Shown here: one piece after another, positions 22,594 through 32,408 of the stretch
How the letters are laid out: every line of letters begins with the position of its first letter
Numbering within the stretch: position 1 is the first letter of the stretch
DNA from: UBA5734 sp964528645
GTDB lineage: Bacteria; Bacillota; Clostridia; Saccharofermentanales; UBA5734
Direction of reading: 5' to 3'
NCBI GenBank assembly: GCA_964528645.1
Contig: CAZGSR010000022.1
Coordinates: 1-49,277, forward strand
DNA length: 49,277 bases
Translations under genes and position numbers: made by a program
Notes under the pieces: model-generated
Told to the model about the DNA's origin: nothing
What the model saw: the letters and a program-made list of their open reading frames with translations, nothing else
Database searches by the model: none

Positions 22594-24900
22594 ATGGGTG
22601 TTTTCTTCTTTGTTCTGGCCCTCGTCGTCGGACTGATTGTCCTGATGGTCAGCCGGGCCCAAGCGCGGCGGCACGAGATGGATGCGCTGAAAGCATCGCT
22701 TCAGTCCCTGGCAGCGTTGACGGAATCGCTGCACCAGGAAGTTGCTGAACTGAAGCAAATCCTGCACACACCTGAGGGATTGACCGCAGCACAATCCGCT
22801 CAGGAACAGGACCTTGGAGCAGCACAGATAGAGCCGGTTCCTCAACCCAAACCGCAACCTGGCAGAACCGTTCCAATTCACAATCTGGAAACGCTCCTGG
22901 GCAAGAGTGTCCTCAGCCTGGCTGCTGCACTGCTGATTTTCGCCGGGCTCATTTTTCTCGGCACACTCGTTTACCGTTATCTGACGGACGCTTTGAAAAT
23001 CGTTGCCCTGTTCACAATCAGCACAGCTTTGACAGGGCTCGGCCTGGCTTTGATTGAAAGACGCCTGAGCGCCTTTTCCCAGAGCATGCTCGGAACTGGC
23101 TGCGGCTCCTTTTTCATTTCGATCGTACTCACACATCTGTATTTTGACCGGCTCAGCGATATCGGAGCCTATTCGTTGCTGGTCATCTGGCTGGCAGGCT
23201 GCCTGTTCCTGGCCCGGCGCTACCGGGCTTTCACGCTGAGCATCGTCGCTCATCTCGGCATGGCGGTGTCAATCATCATGGCCTATGGCTGGGGATTATC
23301 CGACCAGAAACTGCTCCTGCTCCTCATCTACCAGACCGTGGCCATGGCTGTTGTGCTGGTGGGAAATCTACTGGTCTTCCCTTTGACACAAAAAGCCAGC
23401 CTGCTCGCTTCCCTGCTTCTGGTTCTGGTGACCAGCACAATCATGGCGGGCACGTTCATGGCGTCACCACTTGCCGGCTCACAGGCGCCTTTTGCGACGA
23501 CCTTGCCAACTGGAGCCATCGCTGCGGCGTTTCTCTTCCAGTTCATTGGAGCAACAGGATTGACCCTCCTGATCTTACGCTACAGGCAGCTGGCGGAAAA
23601 TGAAATCTTCCGGGCGGTCCAGATGTTCGCCGGTCAGGTGCTGTGGCTGGCGCTGTTGGCGACAGACGTCATGGTGCCAGTCTACCGGTTGGCAGTCTAT
23701 CACCGGAGCGCTGCTGAACTGACTGGCTGGCTGGTCTTGCCAAGCGAAATCCAGCTGATAGCTCTGGGCGCTGCGATCCTGGCCGGAATCCTGGCCTTGC
23801 TAGCCTTTGCCGCCTGGTTTTTCATCAGGAGCCGCCACCAGACCCTGGAGGGTGACCTGTCCAGCTATTCCGTTCTTTTCCTGATCGGAGCGGCTGCCCT
23901 GCTGCTCATCATCTACTGGACTGCTGAGGTTGCTTCTGGTCTCGTCCCAGTACGATTGACATGGCTGGCAGTTCTGGCGGTGCTGCTGTATGGCGCTCGG
24001 CATGCCAGTGGACGCAAGGTTTACCAGGCCGGGGCCAACGCTCTCCTGGGGTTGGACCTGGTTTTCATGCTGTTCGATGGTTTTCCGGGCTTGGTCCGGC
24101 ATGCTCACATCGTCTGGGCTTTGACGTATCTGGCGGCCCTGATTGGACTGGTCTGGGTCCAATGGCTTCAATTTGACCGCCCTTCTGCGCGCCGATCTGA
24201 AGCTTGGGTCCGCCTGTCCGTCTGGCTGGGGTTGGATTTTTCCCTGATCTCCATCGTACTGGCGACAAATTGGACGCAGAAAATGCCCGTTTTACTGCTC
24301 GTCCTGACGGGCCTGGCCATCGTGCTCCAATATGCTCACTATGACCGGCTGCAATCTGGTCATGCTTTTTTGCCCGTCAGCATATCCGTGGCCAATCACC
24401 TGTTGCTGGCCGTCTCATCCATCACCATCGCCTTCAGTGAGAAGGACAACACTGCTGCGCTGCTCTACGCTTTGCTCTCCCTGCTTTCTTTCGTGCTAGC
24501 GTTCGGCCGGATTCGCGAGGACTTGTCTGTGCAGCGGAACAATGGTCTGTCCAGTATTCTGATCGGCGTCAAGCTGACCATCCTGATCCTGGCAACGGTT
24601 CATGGCCAGACGGATTGGTTTGACCAGGCTTATCTCCTGAGTGTGATCAGCATGTTGACGGCTCTGGCGAGCATCGTCCTGGGGTTTTCCGGCCAGCAAA
24701 AAGCGCTGCGTTTCTATGGCCTGCTGCTCACGCTGGCCTGTGTGCTCAAGCTGGTGACGATCGATGTCAACAACCTCAACACAGCCCTGCGCGTGGTTGC
24801 CCTGATCGGCGGCGGCGTCATTTGCTTTGTCATCAGCGCGATGTATACCTACACCGAGAGAAAATTTGATGCTCAGGCCAGGACCCGCCTGAACCGGTAA
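22594..24900 (+). CDS. DUF2339 polytopic membrane protein
   Basis: A protein of 768 residues. An N-terminal helix (GVFFFVLALVVGLIVLMV) is followed by a charged coiled-coil-like stretch (HEMDALKASLQSLAALTESL...) and then, from about residue 100, some 20 or more hydrophobic segments. LETLLGKSVLSLAAALLIFAG is characteristic of the DUF2339 family (formerly predicted membrane proteins of unknown function). The ATG at 22594 has GGAGGTG 5 bases upstream. It is divergent from leuC and its last 28 bp overlap the convergent transglutaminase gene. Confidence 0.85.
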   Translation: MGVFFFVLALVVGLIVLMVSRAQARRHEMDALKASLQSLAALTESLHQEVAELKQILHTPEGLTAAQSAQEQDLGAAQIEPVPQPKPQPGRTVPIHNLETLLGKSVLSLAAALLIFAGLIFLGTLVYRYLTDALKIVALFTISTALTGLGLALIERRLSAFSQSMLGTGCGSFFISIVLTHLYFDRLSDIGAYSLLVIWLAGCLFLARRYRAFTLSIVAHLGMAVSIIMAYGWGLSDQKLLLLLIYQTVAMAVVLVGNLLVFPLTQKASLLASLLLVLVTSTIMAGTFMASPLAGSQAPFATTLPTGAIAAAFLFQFIGATGLTLLILRYRQLAENEIFRAVQMFAGQVLWLALLATDVMVPVYRLAVYHRSAAELTGWLVLPSEIQLIALGAAILAGILALLAFAAWFFIRSRHQTLEGDLSSYSVLFLIGAAALLLIIYWTAEVASGLVPVRLTWLAVLAVLLYGARHASGRKVYQAGANALLGLDLVFMLFDGFPGLVRHAHIVWALTYLAALIGLVWVQWLQFDRPSARRSEAWVRLSVWLGLDFSLISIVLATNWTQKMPVLLLVLTGLAIVLQYAHYDRLQSGHAFLPVSISVANHLLLAVSSITIAFSEKDNTAALLYALLSLLSFVLAFGRIREDLSVQRNNGLSSILIGVKLTILILATVHGQTDWFDQAYLLSVISMLTALASIVLGFSGQQKALRFYGLLLTLACVLKLVTIDVNNLNTALRVVALIGGGVICFVISAMYTYTERKFDAQARTRLNR

Positions 24901-27161
24901 GTCCAGTATGCCAAATCGGCCTGCAAGCGTTGCTCCAGCAGCTGGCGCAGATCAACCAGCTTTTCCAGCTCGTCGTCGGAAGGTTCTATCTGGCCGTAGA
25001 GCAGGCGGCTGATGGGCCACAACACCTCTGGCAAAGGCAGCTGCTCCAGCCGGACATAATCCTGAGCACGTGATGCAAACTGGACCAGGGTTTCACCCGC
25101 TTCAGGCGCCACGCCGATCAAGGCCAGTTGTGTGAGGATGTCTTGGTAGAGGAAACGCAACCGGTTCGACGGGTCCGGGAAATGCCGCACCAGCCAGGCA
25201 GATGCCAATCTTGTCTGATGTCGATACTTGGCAAATGTCAAGGCCACACTGCCGATGAGAAGCAACAAGGGGATGATCAGGAGGCTCCAGAGCCAGCGGT
25301 ACGATGACCGGATGTCCTGGCCGGCAAGATCTGCTCCTGCATTTGCCGTCTCATCAGGCAGTGGTTCTGGTTTTTCAGGCAAGGTTTCCAGGTCACGCGG
25401 TGGCGCTTCGGGGGCAGCGGGGGTCGCGTCAAAAGGCAGCCAGCCAATGCCGGCGAAATAGAGCTCGGCCCAGGCATGGGCGGCCTGGCCGGTCGCCAGG
25501 AATTGGGCGGAGTCGCTGCCTGGTGAAATGGCGACACCTTCGACAAAGCGGGCCGGGATGCCGGACGAACGGGCCAGTATGACCATGGCCGAGGCATAGT
25601 GAACGCAATAGCCGCGCCGGGTTGCGATAAAATCAGCGACAAAATCGCTGCCCGCCGGAGGCACAGCCGTATCTTGGGCATAGGTGCCAAACGTCTGCAG
25701 ATAGCGTTCGATCGCTGTCGCTTTGGCATAGTCGGAATCCATGTCATCTGTCAGGGACCGGGCCAGTTCCAGGACTGTTGGCGGCAGGGACACAGGCAGT
25801 TGCAGATAGTGGGACTGGATATCCGTGTAGTAAGGGTCATCTTGAGGCTCAAGGGTGCGTTCATAATTTAAAAGTGCTTGTTCGAAGCCTTCGCGCCGCC
25901 GGTCGAGGTAAAGGCTCTGGATGGTATAGGCCTCCCCTTGGGCCAAGGTTGCAACTGTGAAGAGATCGCCATCCCGAGTGAAAAAAGGCACCGTCTGGAC
26001 CGGATCGCCGAGCCTGACTTTTTGTACGAGCCCTGTCTGGAACAGGGTCATTTGTGTGCTGCGGTGCTGGATTTTGACTTCGATATCTCCGCGCCAATAG
26101 CTGGCGAACTGACGCCCAGCCTGGCTTCTGGCCAGTGGATCAGCAAAGGACGCCCGCTGCTGGATCCGCCAGACAGGACTGTCGAACCGGTAGCTATCCT
26201 GCAGGGGGCGCTGCCAGCTGGAGCCGGTGTAAATCGATCGCGTGCTGCCTTTCAAGAGCAGCGAGCGGGTGCTTACAGCCATCAGGATCGGCTGGCGGCT
26301 GGGGTTCACTGGCCCGCCCAGCTGGGTATCCGGATTGTCGTAGCCATAATAGACCAGGTTATAGGTCGGCCAGCCGCGTCCAGAACGTCCCAGGTATTGC
26401 CAGAGGTCCTGGACGTCCTGGACCCAGTAGGCCAGGGCTGGCAGGCGCCACTTTTTCGTATTGTCCGGGATCAGATAGTTGGCTGACAGTAAGACAAGGG
26501 CAGCCAGGGCAATGGCGAGAATCTGCATCGCGCCGCGCGGTAAAACGGGCTCTCCCGGATGTTCCCGTGCGATCAGGAGGACCAGGCGGCGCGGTATCTG
26601 GACCAGGCATGCAGCCACCAGCAGAAGGTTCGCCGGCCAGGCCTGAGGCCAAAGAAACAAGACCAGGCCCAGACCCAGTGTGGCCAGAAACAGGTAGGGC
26701 AGCAAGAGGTGGTTTCTCCGCGCCAGCCCATACATCGCGACGCTCACAGGCAAGCTCAACAGGGTCTGGGGCAGATAGCGGATCACCGGGGCAGGTGTGT
26801 CCCATTGGAAAAAGCTGGCAAGCCAGCCATAAAATCCAGTTATTTGCTGCGAGAAAGCCTCTGCCCCCACACTCAGCCGGATCAGGAGCAAGGCCGCTGG
26901 CAGCAGGATGAGCGGGATCAAAAGAGCCAGCCAACCGCGCAAACGAGTCAGGGCCGTCGACAGCGCGGCCAGGCCGGCGCAGATGAGAACCGTACTCAGT
27001 AATGTCGCCGGATACCCGCGCCAGATCCAGACAAACTGGAGCAGACCGCTGGCAAGAAGAACTGAAACCACCGCATCGACCCATGGCTCCAGATGCTCCT
27101 GCGGCTGGCCCGGCCGGCCAGAAAGAACCCCAGAGCGCCCGCTTTTATCCCCTCCACTCAT
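24873..27161 (-). CDS. Membrane transglutaminase-like protein (TgpA type)
   Basis: A 762-residue protein. The N-terminal ~230 residues contain about seven to eight helices (DUF3488/TgpA-like), then comes an extracytoplasmic transglutaminase-like domain with the catalytic triad Cys519 (RRGYCVHYAS), His562 (QAAHAWAEL) and Asp578 (WLPFDATP). One more helix (LWSLLIIPLLLLIGSVALTF) and a C-terminal DUF4129-like domain follow. Start is the ATG at 27161, which overlaps the DUF58 stop as ATGA and has GGAG/AGGTG upstream. It is the third gene of a MoxR-DUF58-transglutaminase operon, a widespread combination; the target is unknown, perhaps cell-wall or surface protein. Confidence 0.9.
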   Translation of the reverse strand: MSGGDKSGRSGVLSGRPGQPQEHLEPWVDAVVSVLLASGLLQFVWIWRGYPATLLSTVLICAGLAALSTALTRLRGWLALLIPLILLPAALLLIRLSVGAEAFSQQITGFYGWLASFFQWDTPAPVIRYLPQTLLSLPVSVAMYGLARRNHLLLPYLFLATLGLGLVLFLWPQAWPANLLLVAACLVQIPRRLVLLIAREHPGEPVLPRGAMQILAIALAALVLLSANYLIPDNTKKWRLPALAYWVQDVQDLWQYLGRSGRGWPTYNLVYYGYDNPDTQLGGPVNPSRQPILMAVSTRSLLLKGSTRSIYTGSSWQRPLQDSYRFDSPVWRIQQRASFADPLARSQAGRQFASYWRGDIEVKIQHRSTQMTLFQTGLVQKVRLGDPVQTVPFFTRDGDLFTVATLAQGEAYTIQSLYLDRRREGFEQALLNYERTLEPQDDPYYTDIQSHYLQLPVSLPPTVLELARSLTDDMDSDYAKATAIERYLQTFGTYAQDTAVPPAGSDFVADFIATRRGYCVHYASAMVILARSSGIPARFVEGVAISPGSDSAQFLATGQAAHAWAELYFAGIGWLPFDATPAAPEAPPRDLETLPEKPEPLPDETANAGADLAGQDIRSSYRWLWSLLIIPLLLLIGSVALTFAKYRHQTRLASAWLVRHFPDPSNRLRFLYQDILTQLALIGVAPEAGETLVQFASRAQDYVRLEQLPLPEVLWPISRLLYGQIEPSDDELEKLVDLRQLLEQRLQADLAYWTYRFRRVLA

Positions 27162-28413
27162 GCTTTCACCTGCTCCGCCCAAGGCTGGCCATAACGGTAC
27201 ACCAGGACTTTGAGGCCATTTTGCCGAAAAAGGGAGCCCCCTACTTTGCTGTCAAAGTTGGGGTTCGCAGCAAAAACGGCAGCTCCTTTTTCAGCAGTCT
27301 CCGGCAGGGCGAGGATGACGTGGCAGGGTCGGTCGGGCCGGTTTTGGCGGGCGAGCAAGGGCAGGATGGGGTCGATGCTGGCTTTTTCATGGGCGGTGGT
27401 GAGCAGATAAATCGTCCGGGCGGACTCAAACAGGGCGTGGCCTTTGCGCAGCAGGTCTGCCAGCGGCACCGGGGCAGAAAAGGACATGCCTCCCAGCCAA
27501 GTGCGCAGGGATTCAAAATCCTGCAGGGACTGGGCCGTGCGGGATTCGACCAGATGAGGACCCTGGTTGCTGATCAGGCGGACAGGGATTTGCTGGCTCA
27601 GGTAGGCATGCAACAGGGTGCAGGCGGCACTGCAGAGAGCGTCAGCAGCCTGCCAGGCAAGACGTCCGGACCATGCCGGCTGGGAAAAATCGAGGATCAG
27701 GAGCACCTGCGGCTCGATCGCCTGGCCATACTGTCGGGTCAGCAACGTTTGCTGGCGCAGCGAGGCTTTCCAATGGATCTCGCGCCGGGAGTCACCAGGC
27801 TGGTAGGGCGCACCGTGGCATAAGGCTCGGAATTGTCATCACTGGGCCGGGCCAGATGGGCCGCCGCTTGACGGGCCTGGGCCTGTCCTTCCAGGGTGAC
27901 CCCTGTCTCAAAACCGGGCAGAACCAGGAGTTCCGGCATCCGGTAATACGGCAGATGGCGCAGGTCAAAAGGCAGGCGTACCAGGTTGAAACAATCGATG
28001 AAATCGATCACGGTCATTCCGACGGGGTAGCGGCCCCGGTAGGGGCAATGGAGCGGCACATCGAAGTCTCTCTGGCTGTGCGGAGCCAGGTTGAATTCCA
28101 GGCGGGCAGGTTCGGGATCTTCAGCCTGGTTGATCCGGATCCTTAGCAAAGGATAGGGCAGGACCTTTTCATTGTGAATCTGGAGCTGCAGATGGACGCG
28201 ATCGCCATGCTGGACTTGGCTGGCGCTGGTCTGCTGGAGGAAAGAAAAGGTCCAGGCCGCATAGAGGTTGACCAGCAAAGCCAAAAGAGACAGCAGGATC
28301 TGGGCCAGGAACAAGACAAAAAACGGGCGTTCCCCGCTGGCCAGTCCAGCGATCAGGAAAAACCCAGCCAGGCTGTAATAGATCGGACGCCAGCCTTTCA
28401 AGGCCGGAATCAT
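27158..28413 (-). pseudogene. DUF58 protein, disrupted by a single-base frameshift
   Basis: Two reading frames together make one DUF58 protein of about 418 residues. The first (28413 to about 27806) has two N-terminal helices and a beta-rich region, up to DDNSEPYATVRP. The second (from about 27806 to 27158) continues with YQPGDSRREIHWKASLRQQ, the signature of DUF58, followed by a von Willebrand A-like domain (QVLLILDFSQ). Joining them needs one extra C in the run CGCCC near 27806-27808 (GGG on the plus strand). Without it the first frame ends after a spurious tail at 27739. Both flanking genes keep ATGA overlaps. It is either a recent mutation or a sequencing error. Confidence 0.88.
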
Positions 28414-29348
28414 GACAGAACTGGGATCTTGGTTTCCCGGATCAGGCGGCCGAACAGTTTCACCAGCGCCGTACGGTCCAGGGCCGCTTCCGGCCGCAGG
28501 ACCAGGCGATGCGACCAGACCGGTTCCAGCAGTGACTGGACATCGTCAGGGATGACAAAAGTCCGTCCAGCAAGAAAAGCCTGTGCCCGGGCAGCCTGCA
28601 TCAGGGCGATCCCGCCGCGCGGACTGATGCCCAGCGCGATCGCTTCCTGGACGCGGGTCCAGGCCACGAGGCGGCTGATGTATTCGAGGATCGGGTCAGA
28701 CACCCGCACGGCTTCACACGCCTGCTGCAGCGCTTCGATCTCCGGCTGCGTCACCACAGCCGGCAAGGACTGGACCAGGTGTGTTTTCAGGTGCTGCTGC
28801 AAAATGGCGATTTCTTCGTCTTGGGTGGGGTAACCAAGGTGGATCCGCAGCAGGAACCGGTCGAGCTGGGCTTCCGGCAAGGGAAAGGTCCCGGAAAATT
28901 CGATTGGATTCTGGGTGGCCAGGACCATGAATGGCTGTGGCAGCGGGTAAGTCTGGCCATCGACGGTGACCTGTCCTTCCTGCATCGCCTCCAAAAGGCT
29001 GGACTGCGTTTTCGGACTGCTGCGGTTGATTTCGTCCGCCAGGATGATCTGGCTCATGATCGCACCGGTGTGAAACGTCATCGCACCCTGTTTCAAGTCG
29101 TACACAGTGTAGCCGGTGATGTCAGACGGCAGCACATCCGGTGTGAACTGGATGCGCTGGAACATAAGGCCCAGTGAACGCGCAAAGGCGTGGGCCAAGG
29201 TTGTCTTGCCCACGCCAGGAACATCCTCGACCAGGCAGTGGCCCCGGCAAAGCAAGGCGATCATAAGCAATTGGATCGCCTCTTGTTTGCCGACCAGCAC
29301 CTGGCCAATATTATCTTGTAGCTTTCGGGTCAGTTCTGTCGCTTCCAT
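28410..29348 (-). CDS. MoxR-family AAA+ ATPase
   Basis: A 312-residue AAA+ ATPase. Walker A is EDVPGVGKTTLA, Walker B is IILADEINRS, sensor 1 lies in VLATQNPIEFSGTFPLPEAQ with the Asn, and the Arg finger region is AQLDRF. A C-terminal lid with ISPRGGIALMQAARA follows. MoxR ATPases are thought to act as chaperones that assemble or activate partner proteins carrying vWA domains, here the DUF58 protein encoded next with ATGA overlap. It is the first gene of the three-gene operon. Confidence 0.93.
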   Translation of the reverse strand: MEATELTRKLQDNIGQVLVGKQEAIQLLMIALLCRGHCLVEDVPGVGKTTLAHAFARSLGLMFQRIQFTPDVLPSDITGYTVYDLKQGAMTFHTGAIMSQIILADEINRSSPKTQSSLLEAMQEGQVTVDGQTYPLPQPFMVLATQNPIEFSGTFPLPEAQLDRFLLRIHLGYPTQDEEIAILQQHLKTHLVQSLPAVVTQPEIEALQQACEAVRVSDPILEYISRLVAWTRVQEAIALGISPRGGIALMQAARAQAFLAGRTFVIPDDVQSLLEPVWSHRLVLRPEAALDRTALVKLFGRLIRETKIPVLS

Positions 29349-29366
29349 GCCAGCCGTTCGCTTGCA

Positions 29367-29843
29367 TCAGCCATGCAAGGCCCGTTCGTTTTCAACCATT
29401 TTCCGGCGCACAATATCCACCAGAGCTTCGAATTCATAATAGTTCCTGGCGGTGTTGAACTCGATCACCAGATCGGGCTCATTGCTCGTGCCGAGCACCA
29501 GTTTGAAAACGCCCAGCAGCAGACAGGTGTCGAATTCGAGGCACTGGATCTTGGAATACATGATGTGGCGGATGCGATAGCCGCCATAGTCGAGTTCGAG
29601 AGCGGTCTGGCCTTCCTCGACAGCGATCAGGCCATACGTGGTGGCGATCAAAAGAACCGCCGGGGCATAGATCTGGGTTTTCTTGACCGCATCGGTATAT
29701 TCACGCTGGATGTTGACAATGTCGAGGATTTCTTCCTTTTCCGTGATTGCCAGTTCTTTTTTCAGGACGGTTTTGAAAATGCTGGGGGTCTCGAAATTGC
29801 TGGCCAGGATTTTCTGGATCTTCTGCTCGAGTTCCTGTTTCAT
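29367..29843 (-). CDS. Uncharacterised 158-residue protein, possible PH-like domain
   Basis: I do not recognise a named family with certainty. The protein is soluble. It begins with a charged, helical 45-residue segment and continues with alternating beta strands (AVLLIATTYGLIAVEE, YRIRHIMYSKIQCLEF, LLLGVFKLVLG, DLVIEFNTA) and a C-terminal helix (FEALVDIVRRKM). This order resembles bacterial PH-like domains. GGGAGGG precedes the ATG. It lies 18 bp upstream of the MoxR gene on the same strand and is probably part of that transcript. A TATAAT on the minus strand (29931-29936) may be its promoter. Confidence 0.7.
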   Translation of the reverse strand: MKQELEQKIQKILASNFETPSIFKTVLKKELAITEKEEILDIVNIQREYTDAVKKTQIYAPAVLLIATTYGLIAVEEGQTALELDYGGYRIRHIMYSKIQCLEFDTCLLLGVFKLVLGTSNEPDLVIEFNTARNYYEFEALVDIVRRKMVENERALHG

Positions 29844-29970
29844 TCAAAGTCCCTCCCTTCACCACGATCCGTGGTTTCTGGACGATCGTCAGACCGGAAC
29901 CGTCAACGATCGTGATTCGTTGTCAGTTTTATTATACACCGAAACGGGGATGGGGCGGTTGCAATTTCCG

Positions 29971-31290
29971 CTACCGGCTCTTTTGCCCCGGCAAAGTCTC
30001 ATTCAAAAAGATCGCGACGAGGGTAGCGACGACGACGGGGGATTTGCCAAAAACGGTCGTGACCCAGGGCGGAAAGGAGGCCAGGGCGGCAGAGGCGGAG
30101 GTGATGCCGACGCCGAGGGCGACGGAGAGACCGACGACGGAGGTGCCGCGCACATCGATCGGGTGGGCGTGGATCAGTTTGAGGCCATTCATGGCGATGA
30201 TCGCAAAGACCGAGATCGTCGCGCCGCCGAGGACGCTTTTCGGGATCGTAGTCAGCAGAGCGGAGAATTTCGGCATCAGGGCGGCGAGCAAAATGATCGC
30301 GCTGGCCAGGCCAAACACGCTTCGGTTGACGACCTTGGTCGTGCTGACGATGCCGACATTCTGGCTGTACGTCGCGGTCGGCAGTCCACCGATCAGCGCG
30401 CCGATCAGGCCGGCTGCGCCATTGGCAATGACACCACCCTGGAGTTCCTGGTCCACAGGTTCACGGTCGTAGCCTCCGATCGTCACGGCGGAAAAGTCGC
30501 CGATGGCCTGGATGGCATTGATCACAAACAGCACGGAAATGATGATCGCACTGGAGGCTTCGAACTGGATGCCAAAATGGAGTGGCTGGGGCAGCTGGAT
30601 GAAACTGGCGCTGGCAACCGACTGCAGGGAGGTCATCCCGAAAAGGGAGGCAAAGAGATAGCCGATGATCATGCCAAACAGGATCGAAGCGGTTTTGACG
30701 ATGCCCTTGCCATAATGGTTGAGCACGGTCACGATGGTCAGGGTGAAGAAGGCAACCAGCCAGTTTTGCCAGGACCCATAGTCTTTGGCTCCGACACCAC
30801 CCGCCATGTAGTTGATCGCCGTCGGATAGAGGGACAGTCCGATGGTGAATACGACGATGCCAGAGACGAGCGGCGGGAAAAACTGGCGCAAGGGCTTCAT
30901 GAAGGCACCGACCAGAATGGCAGCGATACCACCGATGATCTGGGCGCCAAAGACCGTGCTCAGGGGGTATTGCCCAGCGATGGCTGTCAGGGCCGGCAAA
31001 TAGGAAAAGCTGACGCCGATGATGACGGGCAGCCCGGAGCCAAACCAGCGGAAGGCGGGAAAAATCTGGATGACCGTGGCAATCGCTGCCATCAGGAGAG
31101 AAGACTGGATCAGGAGGACGCTGTCCGCCTGGGACAAGCCCGCGACGCCAGACACGACAATCGCCGGAGTGACACAACCGACCACCATGGCCAGGACATG
31201 CTGCAAGGCGAGGGGCAGCAACTGCAGCAAGGGCAGTTTCCCCCGCCAGCTGTACAGGGCTGGGTTAGAAGAGCTTTCTTTCTGGGTCAT
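29971..31290 (-). CDS. NCS2-family purine (xanthine/urate) permease
   Basis: A 439-residue membrane protein with about 12-14 helices. LPLALQHVLAMVVG is the conserved N-terminal segment of nucleobase-cation symporter-2 proteins, and PTATYSQNVGIVSTTKV is the signature QNxG region of xanthine/urate transporters. AIQAIGDFSAV carries the conserved acidic segment. It overlaps the MocA-like gene by ATGA as the last gene of the minus-strand molybdenum operon. The neighbouring hydroxylase genes suggest a purine substrate to be oxidised in the cell (inference). Confidence 0.92.
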   Translation of the reverse strand: MTQKESSSNPALYSWRGKLPLLQLLPLALQHVLAMVVGCVTPAIVVSGVAGLSQADSVLLIQSSLLMAAIATVIQIFPAFRWFGSGLPVIIGVSFSYLPALTAIAGQYPLSTVFGAQIIGGIAAILVGAFMKPLRQFFPPLVSGIVVFTIGLSLYPTAINYMAGGVGAKDYGSWQNWLVAFFTLTIVTVLNHYGKGIVKTASILFGMIIGYLFASLFGMTSLQSVASASFIQLPQPLHFGIQFEASSAIIISVLFVINAIQAIGDFSAVTIGGYDREPVDQELQGGVIANGAAGLIGALIGGLPTATYSQNVGIVSTTKVVNRSVFGLASAIILLAALMPKFSALLTTIPKSVLGGATISVFAIIAMNGLKLIHAHPIDVRGTSVVGLSVALGVGITSASAALASFPPWVTTVFGKSPVVVATLVAIFLNETLPGQKSR

Positions 31291-31892
31291 GGTTGATCCT
31301 GCCTTTCCATGTGATCGATATCGATTTGCTCACGTGCGGCTATATCATACCACGCCGTGTCATCAGCGTGGCGGACACAAACGACGCGGCCGCCGTGATC
31401 ACCTTCGAGTGTCATCAGCTCAGGGAAGTACACCTGGTCAAACGAGACGGGATTGCCTGGAATACCGGCATGACCCACGGTCAGGATCCCGGACGGGGTC
31501 ACGCGAGCCCGGTCCAGAAAAGCAGCCAGCGTTTCATTTTTCAACCAGGGCTGATCCGCAACGAGAAAAACGGCCGCCCTCCGGTCCGGGCACACGCTGT
31601 CCGATTCCCCCACAGCCGCCAGTCCGAGCCGGATGCTGTGGGAAATCCCGGCTTCCGGTTGATCGTTTTCCACAACCTGAGCGCCGATCGCACGGGCACT
31701 GGCGATGATCTCCGGGAAACGGGTTACCACGATGATCTGGCACTGGTCCGGATGGTTGTGCTGGTAATCCGCCAAAATAGCAAGCCCGTGCTGATAGAGC
31801 GGCTGGCCATTCACCAGGGCCAGCAATTTATTACTGCCATAGCGCGTGCTCAGACCAGCAGCAAGATAGATCAGATCCAGGTAACGGTCCAT
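31287..31892 (-). CDS. mocA: MocA-like molybdopterin cytidylyltransferase
   Basis: A 201-residue nucleotidyltransferase. The N-terminal loop YLAAGLSTRYGSNKLLALV fits the LAAGxSxRxGxxKL motif of the MocA/MobA fold. VADQPWL (Mg-binding Asp) and GIPGNPVSF follow, as in MocA rather than MobA. It would convert Mo-molybdopterin to the cytosine dinucleotide form used by xanthine-dehydrogenase-type enzymes. Such an enzyme is encoded divergently at 36885-40519, which supports the call. It starts 3 bp after the NTPase gene. Confidence 0.85.
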   Translation of the reverse strand: MDRYLDLIYLAAGLSTRYGSNKLLALVNGQPLYQHGLAILADYQHNHPDQCQIIVVTRFPEIIASARAIGAQVVENDQPEAGISHSIRLGLAAVGESDSVCPDRRAAVFLVADQPWLKNETLAAFLDRARVTPSGILTVGHAGIPGNPVSFDQVYFPELMTLEGDHGGRVVCVRHADDTAWYDIAAREQIDIDHMERQDQP

Positions 31893-31895
31893 GGT

Positions 31896-32408
31896 TCACC
31901 TCCAGGCATCAAGCATCTTGTGATAGGCCGCCTCACGCTCGATCTCGTCCAGATCGAGGTGCAGGCAGCCAGGCCAGGCTCGCAATTCAGCGAGGAAAGG
32001 CACCGGTGCCTTCTGGACCACCGCCAGGACAGGCTTCTTCGACTGGGCAAAGACAGCCCGGACCGCAGCATGAAAAGGTTCGACCGACGCTTCAAAACGG
32101 CCAATTTCGTCGAGCAACATGCAGTCGGATGAGGCAGTCAATGACTGGTTCAGGCAGGTTACCCCAAGGGTCGCGAATGTGTCCGGAATACCGACACTCA
32201 GACCGGGTGCCTGCAGGGCCGAAATCGGCAGATCATTGAGCTGGTCCGGGCAGTCCACCAGGCTGTGCAGATAGTGGCCACGGCGCTGCCCTGCGATGGT
32301 GTAGGGCAAGGTGACAAAGCCGGATGGCTTCACATGCAGGTCCGCCAGCAACCGTTGGGCCAGGGTCGACTTGCCGCTGCCGCGCCTGCCGGTGAGGGTG
32401 ATGTGCAT
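31896..32408 (-). CDS. P-loop nucleoside-triphosphatase (THEP1/NTPase_1-like)
   Basis: A 170-residue P-loop protein. Walker A is GRRGSGKSTLA at the N-terminus and a Walker B-like block is DCMLLDEIGRFE, the DEIGxxE form seen in the THEP1/NTPase_1 family. Start is ATG at 32408, which overlaps the ATPase stop as TGATG; GGGGGAGG stands upstream. The biological role of such NTPases is poorly known. Here it is encoded between a metal-type ABC importer and MocA, so a function in molybdenum cofactor handling is plausible but unproved. Confidence 0.8.
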   Translation of the reverse strand: MHITLTGRRGSGKSTLAQRLLADLHVKPSGFVTLPYTIAGQRRGHYLHSLVDCPDQLNDLPISALQAPGLSVGIPDTFATLGVTCLNQSLTASSDCMLLDEIGRFEASVEPFHAAVRAVFAQSKKPVLAVVQKAPVPFLAELRAWPGCLHLDLDEIEREAAYHKMLDAWR

